Shown one piece after another: positions 21,980-31,469 of a stretch of DNA of 64,000 nt. A program made the translations under genes and the position numbers. How positions within the stretch are numbered: position 1 is the first letter of the stretch; the number at the start of each line of letters is the position of its first letter. Where the stretch lies: the NCBI GenBank assembly GCA_012861695.1, contig JAAOOA010000269.1:131501-195500 (forward strand), given 5' to 3'. The notes beneath the pieces were generated by a model. That model saw nothing but the letters and a program-made list of their open reading frames with translations, made no database searches and had not been told where the DNA came from. The DNA comes from Trematomus loennbergii (taxonomy: Eukaryota; Chordata; Actinopteri; Perciformes; Nototheniidae).

Positions 21980-22090
21980 ATGCCTGTGTGCTTAGTACCA
22001 GGTTGTTATCATACCAGCAATGGGTCTTGCTCGTTCTTTCGCTTCCCGTCTGATGAAAGCACCAGGAGTGTCTGGATCAAGCTAGCTAGT
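21980..22090 (+). pseudogene. THAP-domain first exon (truncated)
   Basis: From the ATG at 21980 the frame reads MPVCLVPGCYHTSNG followed by FFRFPSDES and W-I-K. This matches the start of the C2CH THAP zinc-finger DNA-binding domain: C-x4-C, then F-x-F-P, then Trp. The exon runs into stops just after the Trp, and no clean splice donor is visible, so the second half of the domain is lost. It sits just inside the left arm of an inverted-repeat DNA element, which suggests a transposon-encoded THAP protein rather than a host regulator. Confidence 0.65.
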
Positions 22091-22814
22091 AGCTAGCACG
22101 TTAGTTAGCATTACAGCCTTGTCATTTTTATTAGCCTTAACATGAAGTAACATTAAGTAACCCAAAATGTTAAACAGTAAGAGTAGTAGTCATATTTCGT
22201 GAACCCTTTGAAGAGTACTGTCACACCGGTGTGATCATTCATGGATCATTCTATAATACACAATTTAAGCCCGGGGGAGAAATGCTAACGCTAACGCTAG
22301 CGATCTTCTCTACTTCATGCTATCTGCACAAATGGTTGACATTAAACATTAAAAAGACCAGGCAGTTCAGAGAGAATCAAAGGAAGGCAGGCAGGCAGCT
22401 TTGCATGACTTTCTTCAGGACGTGTTCATTGTGGTGATAGTGAGGGTAGTCAATCGTTTTGTTGACAAGACAGTAGTGACGGCCATCTTGGTGACGTGTG
22501 TTGTTCTGTGAGACCACCAGATATGTAGTTCATTAAGCGTTTCACACAAACAAATGTGTTACTTCACAGTTTTACGACACATTTTATTTTTTTTGACTTG
22601 CAAAATTATCTTTTAAATTGACAAACATCATATGTGTAATTCGTGGCACAATTCAAACGGGATCGAAAGATAATCTTTCTCTCTCCATTGACTTCAATAC
22701 ATAATTTTTCCGAAATAAGGTCCCATGGAGTCCACCGGAAGGGGAGGGACTTCGCCACTCTATGGAATGCAGTTGGAGGTCAACCAATCACAGAGCTAGA
22801 GGCAAAGCGGAACA

Positions 22815-23561
22815 ATAGCTGAGGATTCTGGGTAGTATAGTGTCTTCTGCTATCCAAACACTCCGAAAAAATATTTGTTTCTCCGAATCGAAAGGGGAAA
22901 ATACAAAAGCATTGTACACAATTTAAACCAATCAATGTTGTGTAATTAAAAAGGATAATCTGGTGTTTTTGAGTTGTGAGTAGTGCAGATATCACTGTAA
23001 ATAAAATCAATCGACAGTAAGGAGAATACTTACTTCCGGGTGTAAAATCCTCCGTTATCCAATGGGAATGGATAACATTGCTCTCTGCGTCCGTAATACA
23101 ATAAAGGGGACATCAAATAGGAATATAATTATCTTTTAAATAACGTTAACTAAAGGGAACAATCTATTTGACACAGCTGAAGCTCTGGCCTTCCTTAAAA
23201 ACTAACTAATTTAATAAACACACAATGCACTGTTTTTTGAGAACAAAAATTGGTAAATAATGCACCATAATACATTCTGACGAAAAATAAAAATTATATG
23301 AATACAAATAAAATAAAAGAAGCCTCCCGTGAGTTACTACAAGCTATAAAGTAGATTTTAAAAACGTTTTATAGAATAAAAGCTCACTGCTGGACGTTGT
23401 AGAAATGCGTGTGTGCACCACGACAAAGGAGCCTCATTCACTTTACATTGGGGTTGTTTGCGTGGTGCAGACACGTAAATGTAGCAAAGTTCGTGACTCC
23501 ACCACGCACTGCGGTGTTAAGGAGTCGTGGTGGAGTCACGCATTCTGGTGAGACCAGGTTG
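22815..23561 (-). repeat. Right long terminal inverted repeat
   Basis: Inverted near-identical copy of 11348-12096, followed by the octamer AAAAGGAC at 23562-23569. Confidence 0.88.
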
Positions 23562-23569
23562 AAAAGGAC

Positions 23570-24058
23570 ACACCCATTGGAATGTTGCATTCCCAGAGAA
23601 GAGCAGAGCTGTTGACTCAGGACAAATGTACTTATAACTAAATATTGCATATAGAGTAATTTAAAGACTGTGGGAATCAAGAACAGCATTTTACCATGGT
23701 TATTCCATAAAGGTAGGAAACAATTTCTTTGTCTGTGATTGATGTTGTTTTTTTCCTTTATTGATACCTACAATAGTTTTAAAGGCTTCCAATAGCCTTG
23801 TTGAACTTTGCGTGGCTCCCACACCGTAGTCGAGGAATACAGGGGATGACCAGTGCCGCCGCTTGCGGACAGGCAAGGTAGGCAAGGCAGGCAACTGCTT
23901 GGGGCCCCGGAACAGAAGGGGGCCCCCAAAGAAGGTAGATTAAGAAGGTCCAAAGCAACGACAACATGAAACACCCTTTAATTTACTGCAACGACAAGTC
24001 GGGAAACCCCCTCAAGGCGGCCCCATGCATAGCGCGCCGTAAAATGCTGCTTCTTATC
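23570..24058. other. Intergenic, no gene recognised
   Basis: Several overlapping frames exist on both strands, but none has a recognisable motif. The G- and C-rich stretch 23860-23940 has repeated GCAAGGCAGGCAA-type units. Confidence 0.35.
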
Positions 24059-25023
24059 TTAAAGTGGACCTATCATGCTATATTTAAATTATATATTGTA
24101 GGGCCATACCTATATAAGGTATATTTATACGTTTCTGTTTTCAAAATACCAAACAGATCATGCATTTTAGCCATGCCTCATTTCGCTCTATGTGCTGTTT
24201 GCTGTCTACAGGTCTGATTCTGCTGACCACGCCCCCTGCAGGAGAGGGTAGCCGTGCTCTGATCAGCTGCTGGGCTGTCAGAAGAGGGGGAGAAAAAGAG
24301 ATCTCCGTCCTCCGTGTTTTATTATATAGAGTCGTTATTCATTTGTTTTAAAGCTCAATAAATAACAAAGAAGACCTTTGACCGGCACTTTTCTAATTTT
24401 GTCCGGAAGATTTAAACTTTAACGGACATCTTGACCGGCGAAAGAAACTGAAACTGAAACTCTGCCGCACAGTCCCCTCGTTCCTTGGAAGAGGCGGAGA
24501 GGTGGGTGTTTGTCATCTGCTGGTGGACTAACCGGAGAGAATTACAGTGCTTGCCTCGACGGGGAGGGATTGCATTGAATTAAAGCAGCGGGAGCAAACG
24601 CTTGCCTCGGGGAGGGAGAAAAAAAGCCACAGCGGAGAATAAACAGAAGGGTAACCATGGTAACTATGGGCGGGAAGTCTTCTTCACTACTTTTGTGGCA
24701 GACTACAGCGCCACTTACAGGCCTGGCATATGTACTACAGCGTCTCCAGTGCTTTCGAGCGGCAATGGCCGGCTGTGGCCCAACCCCACATTCCCCTGAT
24801 AGGTGGAGAGTTGGCCCAATAACCGTAGCGCCACTTCTGTGATGACATAGAAGTGTTCAAATCTGGATCAGTCTGTATCAGATCCGTTGCAGCCCCTTTT
24901 TTAGAGATTTGGGTAGAGAGGGTTGTGTTTTCTGACACTTGGTGAGTTCCCTGGAACACCGGAACACATATTCATGTATAAAAGTCGTACAAAAGTGCAT
25001 TTTGCATGATAGGTCCCCTTTAA
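24059..25023 (+). mobile_element. TTAA-targeting MITE with ~470-bp internal insertion
   Basis: The left end TTAAAGTGGACCTATCATGC and right end GCATGATAGGTCCCCTTTAA are inverted and bounded by TTAA. The middle (about 24236-24705) is foreign relative to 10590-11033 and includes the hAT-derived CCGGTCAA repeat. A Kolobok or piggyBac assignment rests on the TTAA target only. Confidence 0.75.
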
Positions 25024-25071
25024 AGTGGACCTATCATGCTATATTTAAATGATATATTGTAGGGCCATACC
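25020..25071 (+). mobile_element. 52-bp start of a second TTAA MITE, cut off
   Basis: Immediately after the previous element the same left end begins again and stops at 25071, where the next element begins. Confidence 0.7.
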
Positions 25072-25154
25072 CAGAGCCGTATAATAGAAGAGTTACGACA
25101 TCTCCGTTCACTCCAATGGACCAGTTTTTTACAGCAATGGCGGATCGTGGAGTC

Positions 25155-26067
25155 CAGAGTTCCCGTTAGCCGGTAATTACCGGACTATGACCGGTAAAAT
25201 ATGCTGAAGACCGGCAAATCTAAATCTCTCCGGTCAAAATGTCCGGTCAAAATATTTTCCCCTTAGCGCAATACCGCATCAGTTGCGCCACTTATGTGAC
25301 AGACAAGAATAGTATGTGACAGACAAAAGAGTATGTGACAGACAAGAATAGTCAATTATAATGTCTACACTTAATATGGAGAAAGAGATGTCCTGTATGG
25401 GTTGATTGTGCGTTGATCTGTTGGTAATGCCTCGGGGTTCCGTTGGGCATGTAAAAAAATGCATAATGCTGCGCTATACTTTGTGGCCTCACCCCGTGCA
25501 GAGCGAAGCTTATTGTTTAGGTGTCTTTTAATAAGCAGGTAGTCATATCATTAGCTACAGTAGAACAAGCTAGATCTGATCGATATGGAGATAAACGCGA
25601 GTGAAGTCTAATCTGACCGGAGAGAGATCAGCTGCTGCTGACAAGTCGACACCCAGCTCTGCATGATCACCTGCAGCGGTGAGCGGAACAAAACACACAC
25701 TTCAGGTTAGAATATCACACGTAGCTATTTTAATTACCTCTCAAACTACCTAAACTAGTTATAGATATGTTTAGTTTTACTGTCGGGTCACTCATTATTG
25801 GATCCGCGAGCTGCATGATACTGGCGTGTTGTCAGGAGAGGGGGAGAGCGCTCCGTTTATTATTCCCGTGTTATTGTAAATTACTGTACACGTTTGAATA
25901 GTTAATTAATCTACTATAATTAGTTTGTTTAATATCGAATCATATCAATTTGTTTCAAAGCTCAATAAATAACATAGAAGACCCTTTGACCGGCACTTTT
26001 CTAATTTTGTCCGGAAGATTTAAACTGTAACAGACATGTTGACCGGCAAATAATAACGGGAACTCTG
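25155..26067 (+). mobile_element. hAT-like non-autonomous element
   Basis: Inverted ends CAGAGTTCCCGTTA and TAACGGGAACTCTG, flanked by GTGGAGTC (25147-25154) and GTGGAGCC (26068-26075), an 8-bp duplication with one mismatch. CAG-starting ends and an 8-bp target are hallmarks of hAT transposons. CCGGTCAA repeats lie near both ends. It is nested in the left arm of the 25072-28280 element. Confidence 0.8.
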
Positions 26068-26129
26068 GTGGAGCCGTCAATAGTTCCCCGGAAGTTAGCT
26101 TGCCGCTGACTTCCGGGGAACTTTGCGAC

Positions 26130-27290
26130 CAGCAACACAGTAGAGTTGCAGCATAATAGACCGTTCGTGATGGACTTTTAAAGGTAAGAAGACGTTTAAA
26201 GATTTATATTGCAGATATTATCAGCACATCTGAGTCAAATGAACATGTGTATTAAAGGATGTTAGTGGATTATCCCTAAATCACTGATTTAGGGAACGTT
26301 TACAGATAACAGATTAGGCTAGGATACCGGATAAAGTTAGCAACACACGTTAACCATGAACAGCTATTAATCCGTTCTCCTAATGTTATTTCATCCAACG
26401 TTGTGGAATTAGAGAAAAAGGGCTTCTAAACGTGATTTTTTTGTGGGGTGGAGGAATATAATATTAGTTAAATATAACATTGGGGCACGTGTGATTGTAA
26501 TGAGTGGAGGTGGAGAAATTACGATCTCCATTTTGGAGTAGACCTACAAACTAGTATAATAAAGTTAACGTTACACAATAATAAGGAAGAGAGCTATTTG
26601 TGTGATATTGATATGAATTTAGAGTGCATATTTGAGACTTCCAAACAGTAAACAAAAACGTAATTTATGGGTGAGTGTTTTTAGTGTATTCTGTTGATTA
26701 TTACCTGTCTGTATTATGTTGCAGCTCAGCTGATTTTGAAATGATGGCAAAGTGAGAGTGAAAACACAAGGTAATGTAATACTACTGTTGTATATAAGTA
26801 AGCATACTAAACATGTATTCTATCACTGTATTATATAAGTAATCTTGTTAGTGTATATTAGTAACCTACTGTATGGCAGGTGGAGGGGCAGTGATGTTAC
26901 AGGTGGAGGACTTACTGGACATGTATACACTCATTACATACTGTACGTAAAATACGACCAAGAATGTGAGACAACTTTATACAAATTCATATCACATCCA
27001 TTACTGATGCCATTTGTCATACTTTGTTAAACTCACAAATAATAAAGTTCCATAACTTCAGTTGGAAACAAAGACCACACCTTATCTCCCCAAGGCAATT
27101 TCCCATCCAATAGGTGTGCTATATAGGTGTGTATAACCCTTTCTCCTGTCTGTTTCTCCCTCTTTCAGCACAAGAACCAGAGGGGGATTCAATAGAGCCT
27201 GAATACCTGCACTGAGACCCTCACCCTGCACCCTGAGTCTCAACTCTCAGAGTTTTTCAAGCCTTTCCCTGTTATTTGTATTAAACCAAA
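26130..27290 (+). other. Possible spliced plus-strand transcript without a long frame
   Basis: A strong donor AAG|GTAAGA follows 26183. An acceptor TTGCAG precedes 26725 and a donor GTAATG follows 26770. A pyrimidine-rich acceptor ends at 27168, and ATTAAA lies at 27280-27285. The putative exons contain only short frames. It may be a remnant transcription unit of the surrounding element; splice signals by eye are weak evidence. Confidence 0.25.
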
Positions 27291-27361
27291 CATTAAGCTT
27301 CCCAATGGTGTGGTCTTCGTTTTGTGGAAAAAGTGCAAATGCAGTGTTTGAATATGATTAC

Positions 27362-27523
27362 CTCACATATTTTGTTGCGGCTGTCTGTTTTGATTGTTAA
27401 ATTGCTCCTGCTGACTTGAGCTAGCCATTTTCCCTCCTCTGTGTCAGTGGGGAAGCCGTACATTCTGATTCTTACTCCTTTCTCTGAGCGATTGGAGCAT
27501 CCCCAGGCAGCACAGCAAACCAT
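27362..27523 (-). CDS. THAP-domain first exon
   Basis: A 54-codon exon beginning with Met at 27523: MVCCAAWGCSNRSEKG, then MYGFPTDTEEGKWLAQV, ending KICE at a splice donor GAG|GTAATC. It shows the THAP pattern: C-x4-C near the N-terminus, F-P, an invariant Trp, and the third Cys (ICE) just before the exon end. In THAP genes an intron commonly falls here, with the final His-Phe in the next exon. That second exon was not found. Its place inside an inverted-repeat element suggests a THAP transposase or a domesticated derivative. Confidence 0.65.
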
Positions 27524-27599
27524 GGTGGAGACGATATGCCAGGACAACACGGAGGAAAAGGCACAGACAAACTGCATGACATGCTATTCAATGTTTATT

Positions 27600-28140
27600 G
27601 AATTCCATGTATTTACAATGGATGTTCCTAAAACAACACTTTTAACGTCATAATCGTGTTGCTGCTAGTCCATTGATAGTCACCTGTTGGTCTCCTGTCC
27701 TTTCTGAAAGTCATAAAGATGACATTAGTCATTTAGATTACTTATGTCCTCAAGTACCATGGGATTACTGAAACCACCATGAATTAAAAAAATTGTAGAA
27801 ATTAATCTAATTAAATTTTGAAGCATTCCTTGCCATCCCCTCCCTCTAAATATATCAATAAACATTAGGAAGTGATGCTCCTGACTACCATACCTGTTTA
27901 AGAAGATAATATTTGTTTTAAATAATTCAAAGCAATACACAACAGCAACAGGCTCTTTAACCAAGGCAACAGCCTATATGTTAACAAGTAAACTAGCTGT
28001 TCACACTATTCCTAATATTATCCATAAATATTAGCAGATTCTATTTATTTTTTAAAACATATTGATGTAAATACATACACATATCGGTATGTTGTATAAA
28101 TATTGCAAATCAAGACCTTTATTCACTACTTATTACCAAA
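27600..28140. other. AT-rich spacer, nothing recognised
   Basis: No gene. On the minus strand an AATAAA lies at about 27592-27598. Confidence 0.3.
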
Positions 28141-28229
28141 AATCGTAGTTCTATCTCCGGTAATCATGCATTCATATGTCCCGCCACGAACTTCCGGGGA
28201 ACTATTGACTCTCCCTGAACCACGTGACG

Positions 28230-28492
28230 ATCAAGCATTTTGGACTTCCGCTGTCGTAACTCTCTCTCTATATGGCGCTGGACATAGCCAAAGGCATCAA
28301 GAGCTGCCAGCCGGCAAATTGGTGCTGTGGGAACCAACACACGGGCATCGGTCACGAGGACGTCCCACACCAACATACGTGGACGTACTCAAGAATGACG
28401 CAGGAGCACAAAGTACCAATGAACTGGCCAGATGTATGGAGAACCGGGATGACTGGAAGCGACGATGGAGGGCTCGTCTGAGGATGACCTAG
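28230..28492 (+). pseudogene. LINE ORF2 C-terminal remnant
   Basis: The frame carries KLVLWEPTHGHRSRGRPTPT followed by YVDVLKNDAG, CMENRDDWKRR and a stop. This HG-x-RSRGRP-x-x-x-YVD ... D-W-K-R-R pattern is the usual extreme C-terminus of fish LINE reverse transcriptase proteins. Only about 75 residues remain. Confidence 0.65.
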
Positions 28493-29635
28493 AGAGAGAG
28501 AGAACAATATCCAAAGTGGTCACACTTGAATGTGTTGGAGAGAAGCATCCTCCTTAATCAAAGATATATCTGTTTTACAAAAAATCAAGCAAATGTAACC
28601 TTTTGAAGACTCAGATCATTCTTCAACAGACAGAACAGCCGCAGTATGCACACGGCTCTGGATCTGTGGGCGGAGCTTTGATGCGCATGTAGCAATAACA
28701 CTTCTGCATAGCCTGCACTCGTGTTTCCTCGCGCCCCTCTCCTCTGGAAGCCTCCTCACTCATCGACTCCTCCGCACGCATTTAAGGAATCATGACGTCC
28801 TTCAACGATTGATTTCCGGGTCAAGTTGAGGATGGATATTGGGATAACCTTGTGAGTTTTCCTGATAAATCAGTAGACAGATATGATTGTGTTGTCTGTG
28901 TGTGAGATGTTTGATGGTGACAGCAGCAATGGACTGCAGAATCAGTCAGTACACTGTGACGGGAGCTTCAATTGGGACAACTGTAGTTAAACATATTAAG
29001 TTGTTGTCAATTGCAGATAGTTGCTCTTCTTAATTCACTTTGCATGTCTTGAGGCTACGGTTGTGTTTTAAATTAAATGTCTTTAAATTGAATGTCTTTA
29101 ATTGTCAGGTACAATTAAGAAATGTTTAAGGTTCCATGTCTTTATGTTTTAAAAATAACAATTAGAAAGAGAAATCCTGAGTTTAAAGTATGGGTTGCAA
29201 TTCATGTCCATTAGATGTCAGTAGTCTGCTGGAGTCCATGTTCAGAATGAATAGGTAAAGGACAGTTTTCAGTAAGACCATGTGATTGATTTCTTGAACA
29301 ATGATATAACTGGCTGAATGTATCTTTAACACTGTTAAAAAAATGCTCAGGGTTGAATACAGGTCAGTCATTATTGTCAACTCCGCTGACCTGAAGATGA
29401 AGATAATGAATGACATGGACTGACTCCCCCTTGTTGTATTTCCATCTATACTTTCTTTATCCAAATGTAATCATGTGTTTTTAAATAGCAAAATATACAG
29501 TTATGGGACAAATCAACACAAAAACACTAGAAAGCAAAACATGCACACACATCCTTAAAAACATTCTTTACTTCTAGTTTCTTGTTAACAGTTTAAATTC
29601 AACTTTAAGTTAATCTGAATGTCTCTCACTTTCAG
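28493..29635. other. Left flank of tandem unit A
   Basis: From about 28985 it is a diverged relative of 44640-45283 and 59105-59740. Shared blocks include AGATGTCAGTA and CTCTCACTTTCAG, which marks it as part of the tandem array. No gene recognised. Confidence 0.45.
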
Positions 29636-29749
29636 AGTCTGAACCTGTGATTAGCCGTGGATCAGACTGGATGTATGTGGACACACCTAGCCTCAGCAAA
29701 CTGCAGTCAGCCAAGCAAACCAAAATGACTTCATGTGGCCCACGGTAAA
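29636..29749 (+). other. Exon-like segment repeated at each tandem unit start
   Basis: After an acceptor-like CTCTCACTTTCAG, the reading ESEPVISRGSDWMYVDTPSL continues to a stop at 29747-29749. The same segment opens units B (45284) and C (59741), where a (CA)n run cuts it after PSL. No family recognised. Low confidence that it is a real exon. Confidence 0.3.
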
Positions 29750-29755
29750 GACAGT

Positions 29756-29907
<152 letters not shown>

Positions 29908-30208
29908 GGATCTCATTATTTGACCTTAAGGGCTATACTGTATATGAGAGGCCCCTATCATTATCTGTATCAAATGCATACATTGGTGTCACCAAATTAC
30001 ACAATAAAAATAGAAAGTACAACAAATAAACTGGCATTAATTTACGCGAGTATGGCCAAAAGTATGTGAGTAAATCTCACTGTAAACTATTTAATTATGA
30101 CCGATCATAAATCAGCTTTATGCACACACATACATTTAGCATGGTTTAGGAAACGGGCTCCGTGTTACAAGACGGGTCGGGTCGTTTGTCGGCACCACCA
30201 CAGACTCT

Positions 30209-30210
<2 letters not shown>

Positions 30211-30292
<82 letters not shown>

Positions 30293-30327
30293 CACACACA
30301 CACACACACACCACACACACACACACT
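30211..30327 (+). repeat. (CA)n microsatellite
   Basis: CA repeats with three interruptions. Confidence 0.97.
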
Positions 30328-31469
30328 TCATTCCAGAGTTGCACCTGTTGTCTTGTTTTTACATTCTTTGTTGAATTCAGAAACAAGACTTGAAATGAAG
30401 AAAAATGTTAAATAATGGAATGGAAAAAAAAGATGATTATTACAAAAAAAAGTACGGTAAAACTATTTAAATAAATGAAGTGATGATATTTCTGTTCACT
30501 TTAGAAGTTATTATACTCTGTATGCTGTGATTCTGATCTGGGAAATATCAAAGACATTCATAGCCAGTCTGCAGATGTGGTCTCTTATTGAAATAGTAAA
30601 CAGTAGTAAGTATACATGTTAACAGTATAAAGAATGAATGGTGTTTTTTATTACGTAAATATAAAGAATCAGATACTTCACAGAAACAAAAGATTAGAAG
30701 ATCTGAGTAAAAGAAAGATCATATATGATGCTGTTACTTGTTGACAATAGCACTTTTATATTGAATGATCTTTTAAGTGAGTAATACATGTAAATATGTG
30801 ATATCAGATTCTTAAATGACAGAAAAAAAAGTGGTTATAGATTTTGAACAAAGACAATTAAATGTCATACTCGATTAGGTAAGAAAAACAACCTGAAGGA
30901 TAACCGACATGTTGACATTTAGACTGGAATATCTTTAAAACATAAAGAATGCAACAAAATACTAAATGTGTGGCTTTTGATGCAGCTCAGAAATGAAAAA
31001 CAACAATTCTAAATGTGTCAATAAAAATGTAAAAAATAAGAACCAGATACTTATTTGAAATAAAAATGAAGACATTGTATAATCTTCATGTTGACATGAA
31101 GACTGAATGATATTTTAAAACATTACAATTGTTAATGTGTTTACGACAAAACCACAGAAAAACATAAAAGCAAATATTTTTGCATCAGTTACTTCAAGGA
31201 AATAAAAACACTCAATCAAATCGAATTTGATTAATTGATACTACAATAACAACCAAAAAAGAAGGATTCAAAGTATGTTAATCAAAATGAAACGTTTACA
31301 AATTCCTTGTAAGTTGTTGAAATATATGATCAACCTTGCCATCTCATAAACAGCATGTTACTTTGTGTGCTTCTCTTCATATAATCAAGTGTAATCTAAA
31401 TGTCCATGAGAGGATGATGACTGTAATGAGGAGGACGGGACCCTCCGTGAGCACAAAGCTTGTAGTTTC
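30328..31469. other. 3' flank of GVIN-like copy A
   Basis: AT-rich. Homologous to 45500-47166, but lacking about 500 bp present in unit B (46140-46645). No gene. Confidence 0.6.

Larger units (their letters stand above)
15040..22761. mobile_element. Inner inverted-repeat DNA element with THAP exon, split by LTR elements
   Basis: The left arm (15040-15131, continuing at 21746-21930) and the right arm (22761 back to about 22480) are inverted copies starting AGAGTGGCGAAGTC. They share CCATGGGACCTTATTT, TGTATTGAAGTCAATGG, TTTCGATCCCGTTTGAATTG and further blocks, so each arm is roughly 190 bp or more. Without the nested 6.6-kb LTR element the unit would be about 1.1 kb. It contains a THAP-type first exon at 21980. 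No convincing target duplication was found at 15032-15039 or 22762-22769. Confidence 0.72.
11348..23561. mobile_element. Composite DNA transposon with ~750-bp terminal inverted repeats
   Basis: The ends 11348-12096 and 22815-23561 are near-identical inverted copies starting CAACCTGGTCTCACC. They are flanked by the octamer AAAAGGAC on both sides, the mark of one transposition event. An 8-bp duplication fits hAT or P superfamilies. The interior carries a THAP exon, and THAP is the DNA-binding domain of P-type transposases, so a P-like element is a reasonable but unproven guess. The 12.2-kb length is inflated by nested insertions (13442-14531 and 15132-21740). No transposase catalytic domain is recognisable. 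Confidence 0.7.
25072..28280. mobile_element. Inverted-repeat DNA element with THAP exon (minus strand)
   Basis: The left end (25072 onward, CAGAGCCGTATAATAG, AGAGTTACGAC, and after the nested hAT element GTCAATAGTTCCCCGGAAG) and the right end read backwards from 28280 (CAGCGCCATATAGAG, AGAGTTACGAC, GTCAATAGTTCCCCGGAAG) are inverted copies of about 150 bp with moderate divergence. It encloses a THAP first exon at 27362-27523. The flanks match poorly as target duplications (6 of 8 positions), and the right flank is LINE sequence, so the exact ends are uncertain. Confidence 0.55.

Noticed and set aside
15032..22769. Target duplication for the inner THAP element
   Set aside because: Flanks TTCATAAT and ATGGAATG do not match.
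23400..23700. Frames on both strands inside the right inverted repeat
   Set aside because: Chance frames in a repeat. The mirrored left copy has no matching supported product.
25064..28288. 8-bp target duplication GCCATACC/GACATAGC for the THAP element
   Set aside because: Only 6 of 8 match, and the two flanks belong to different repeats.
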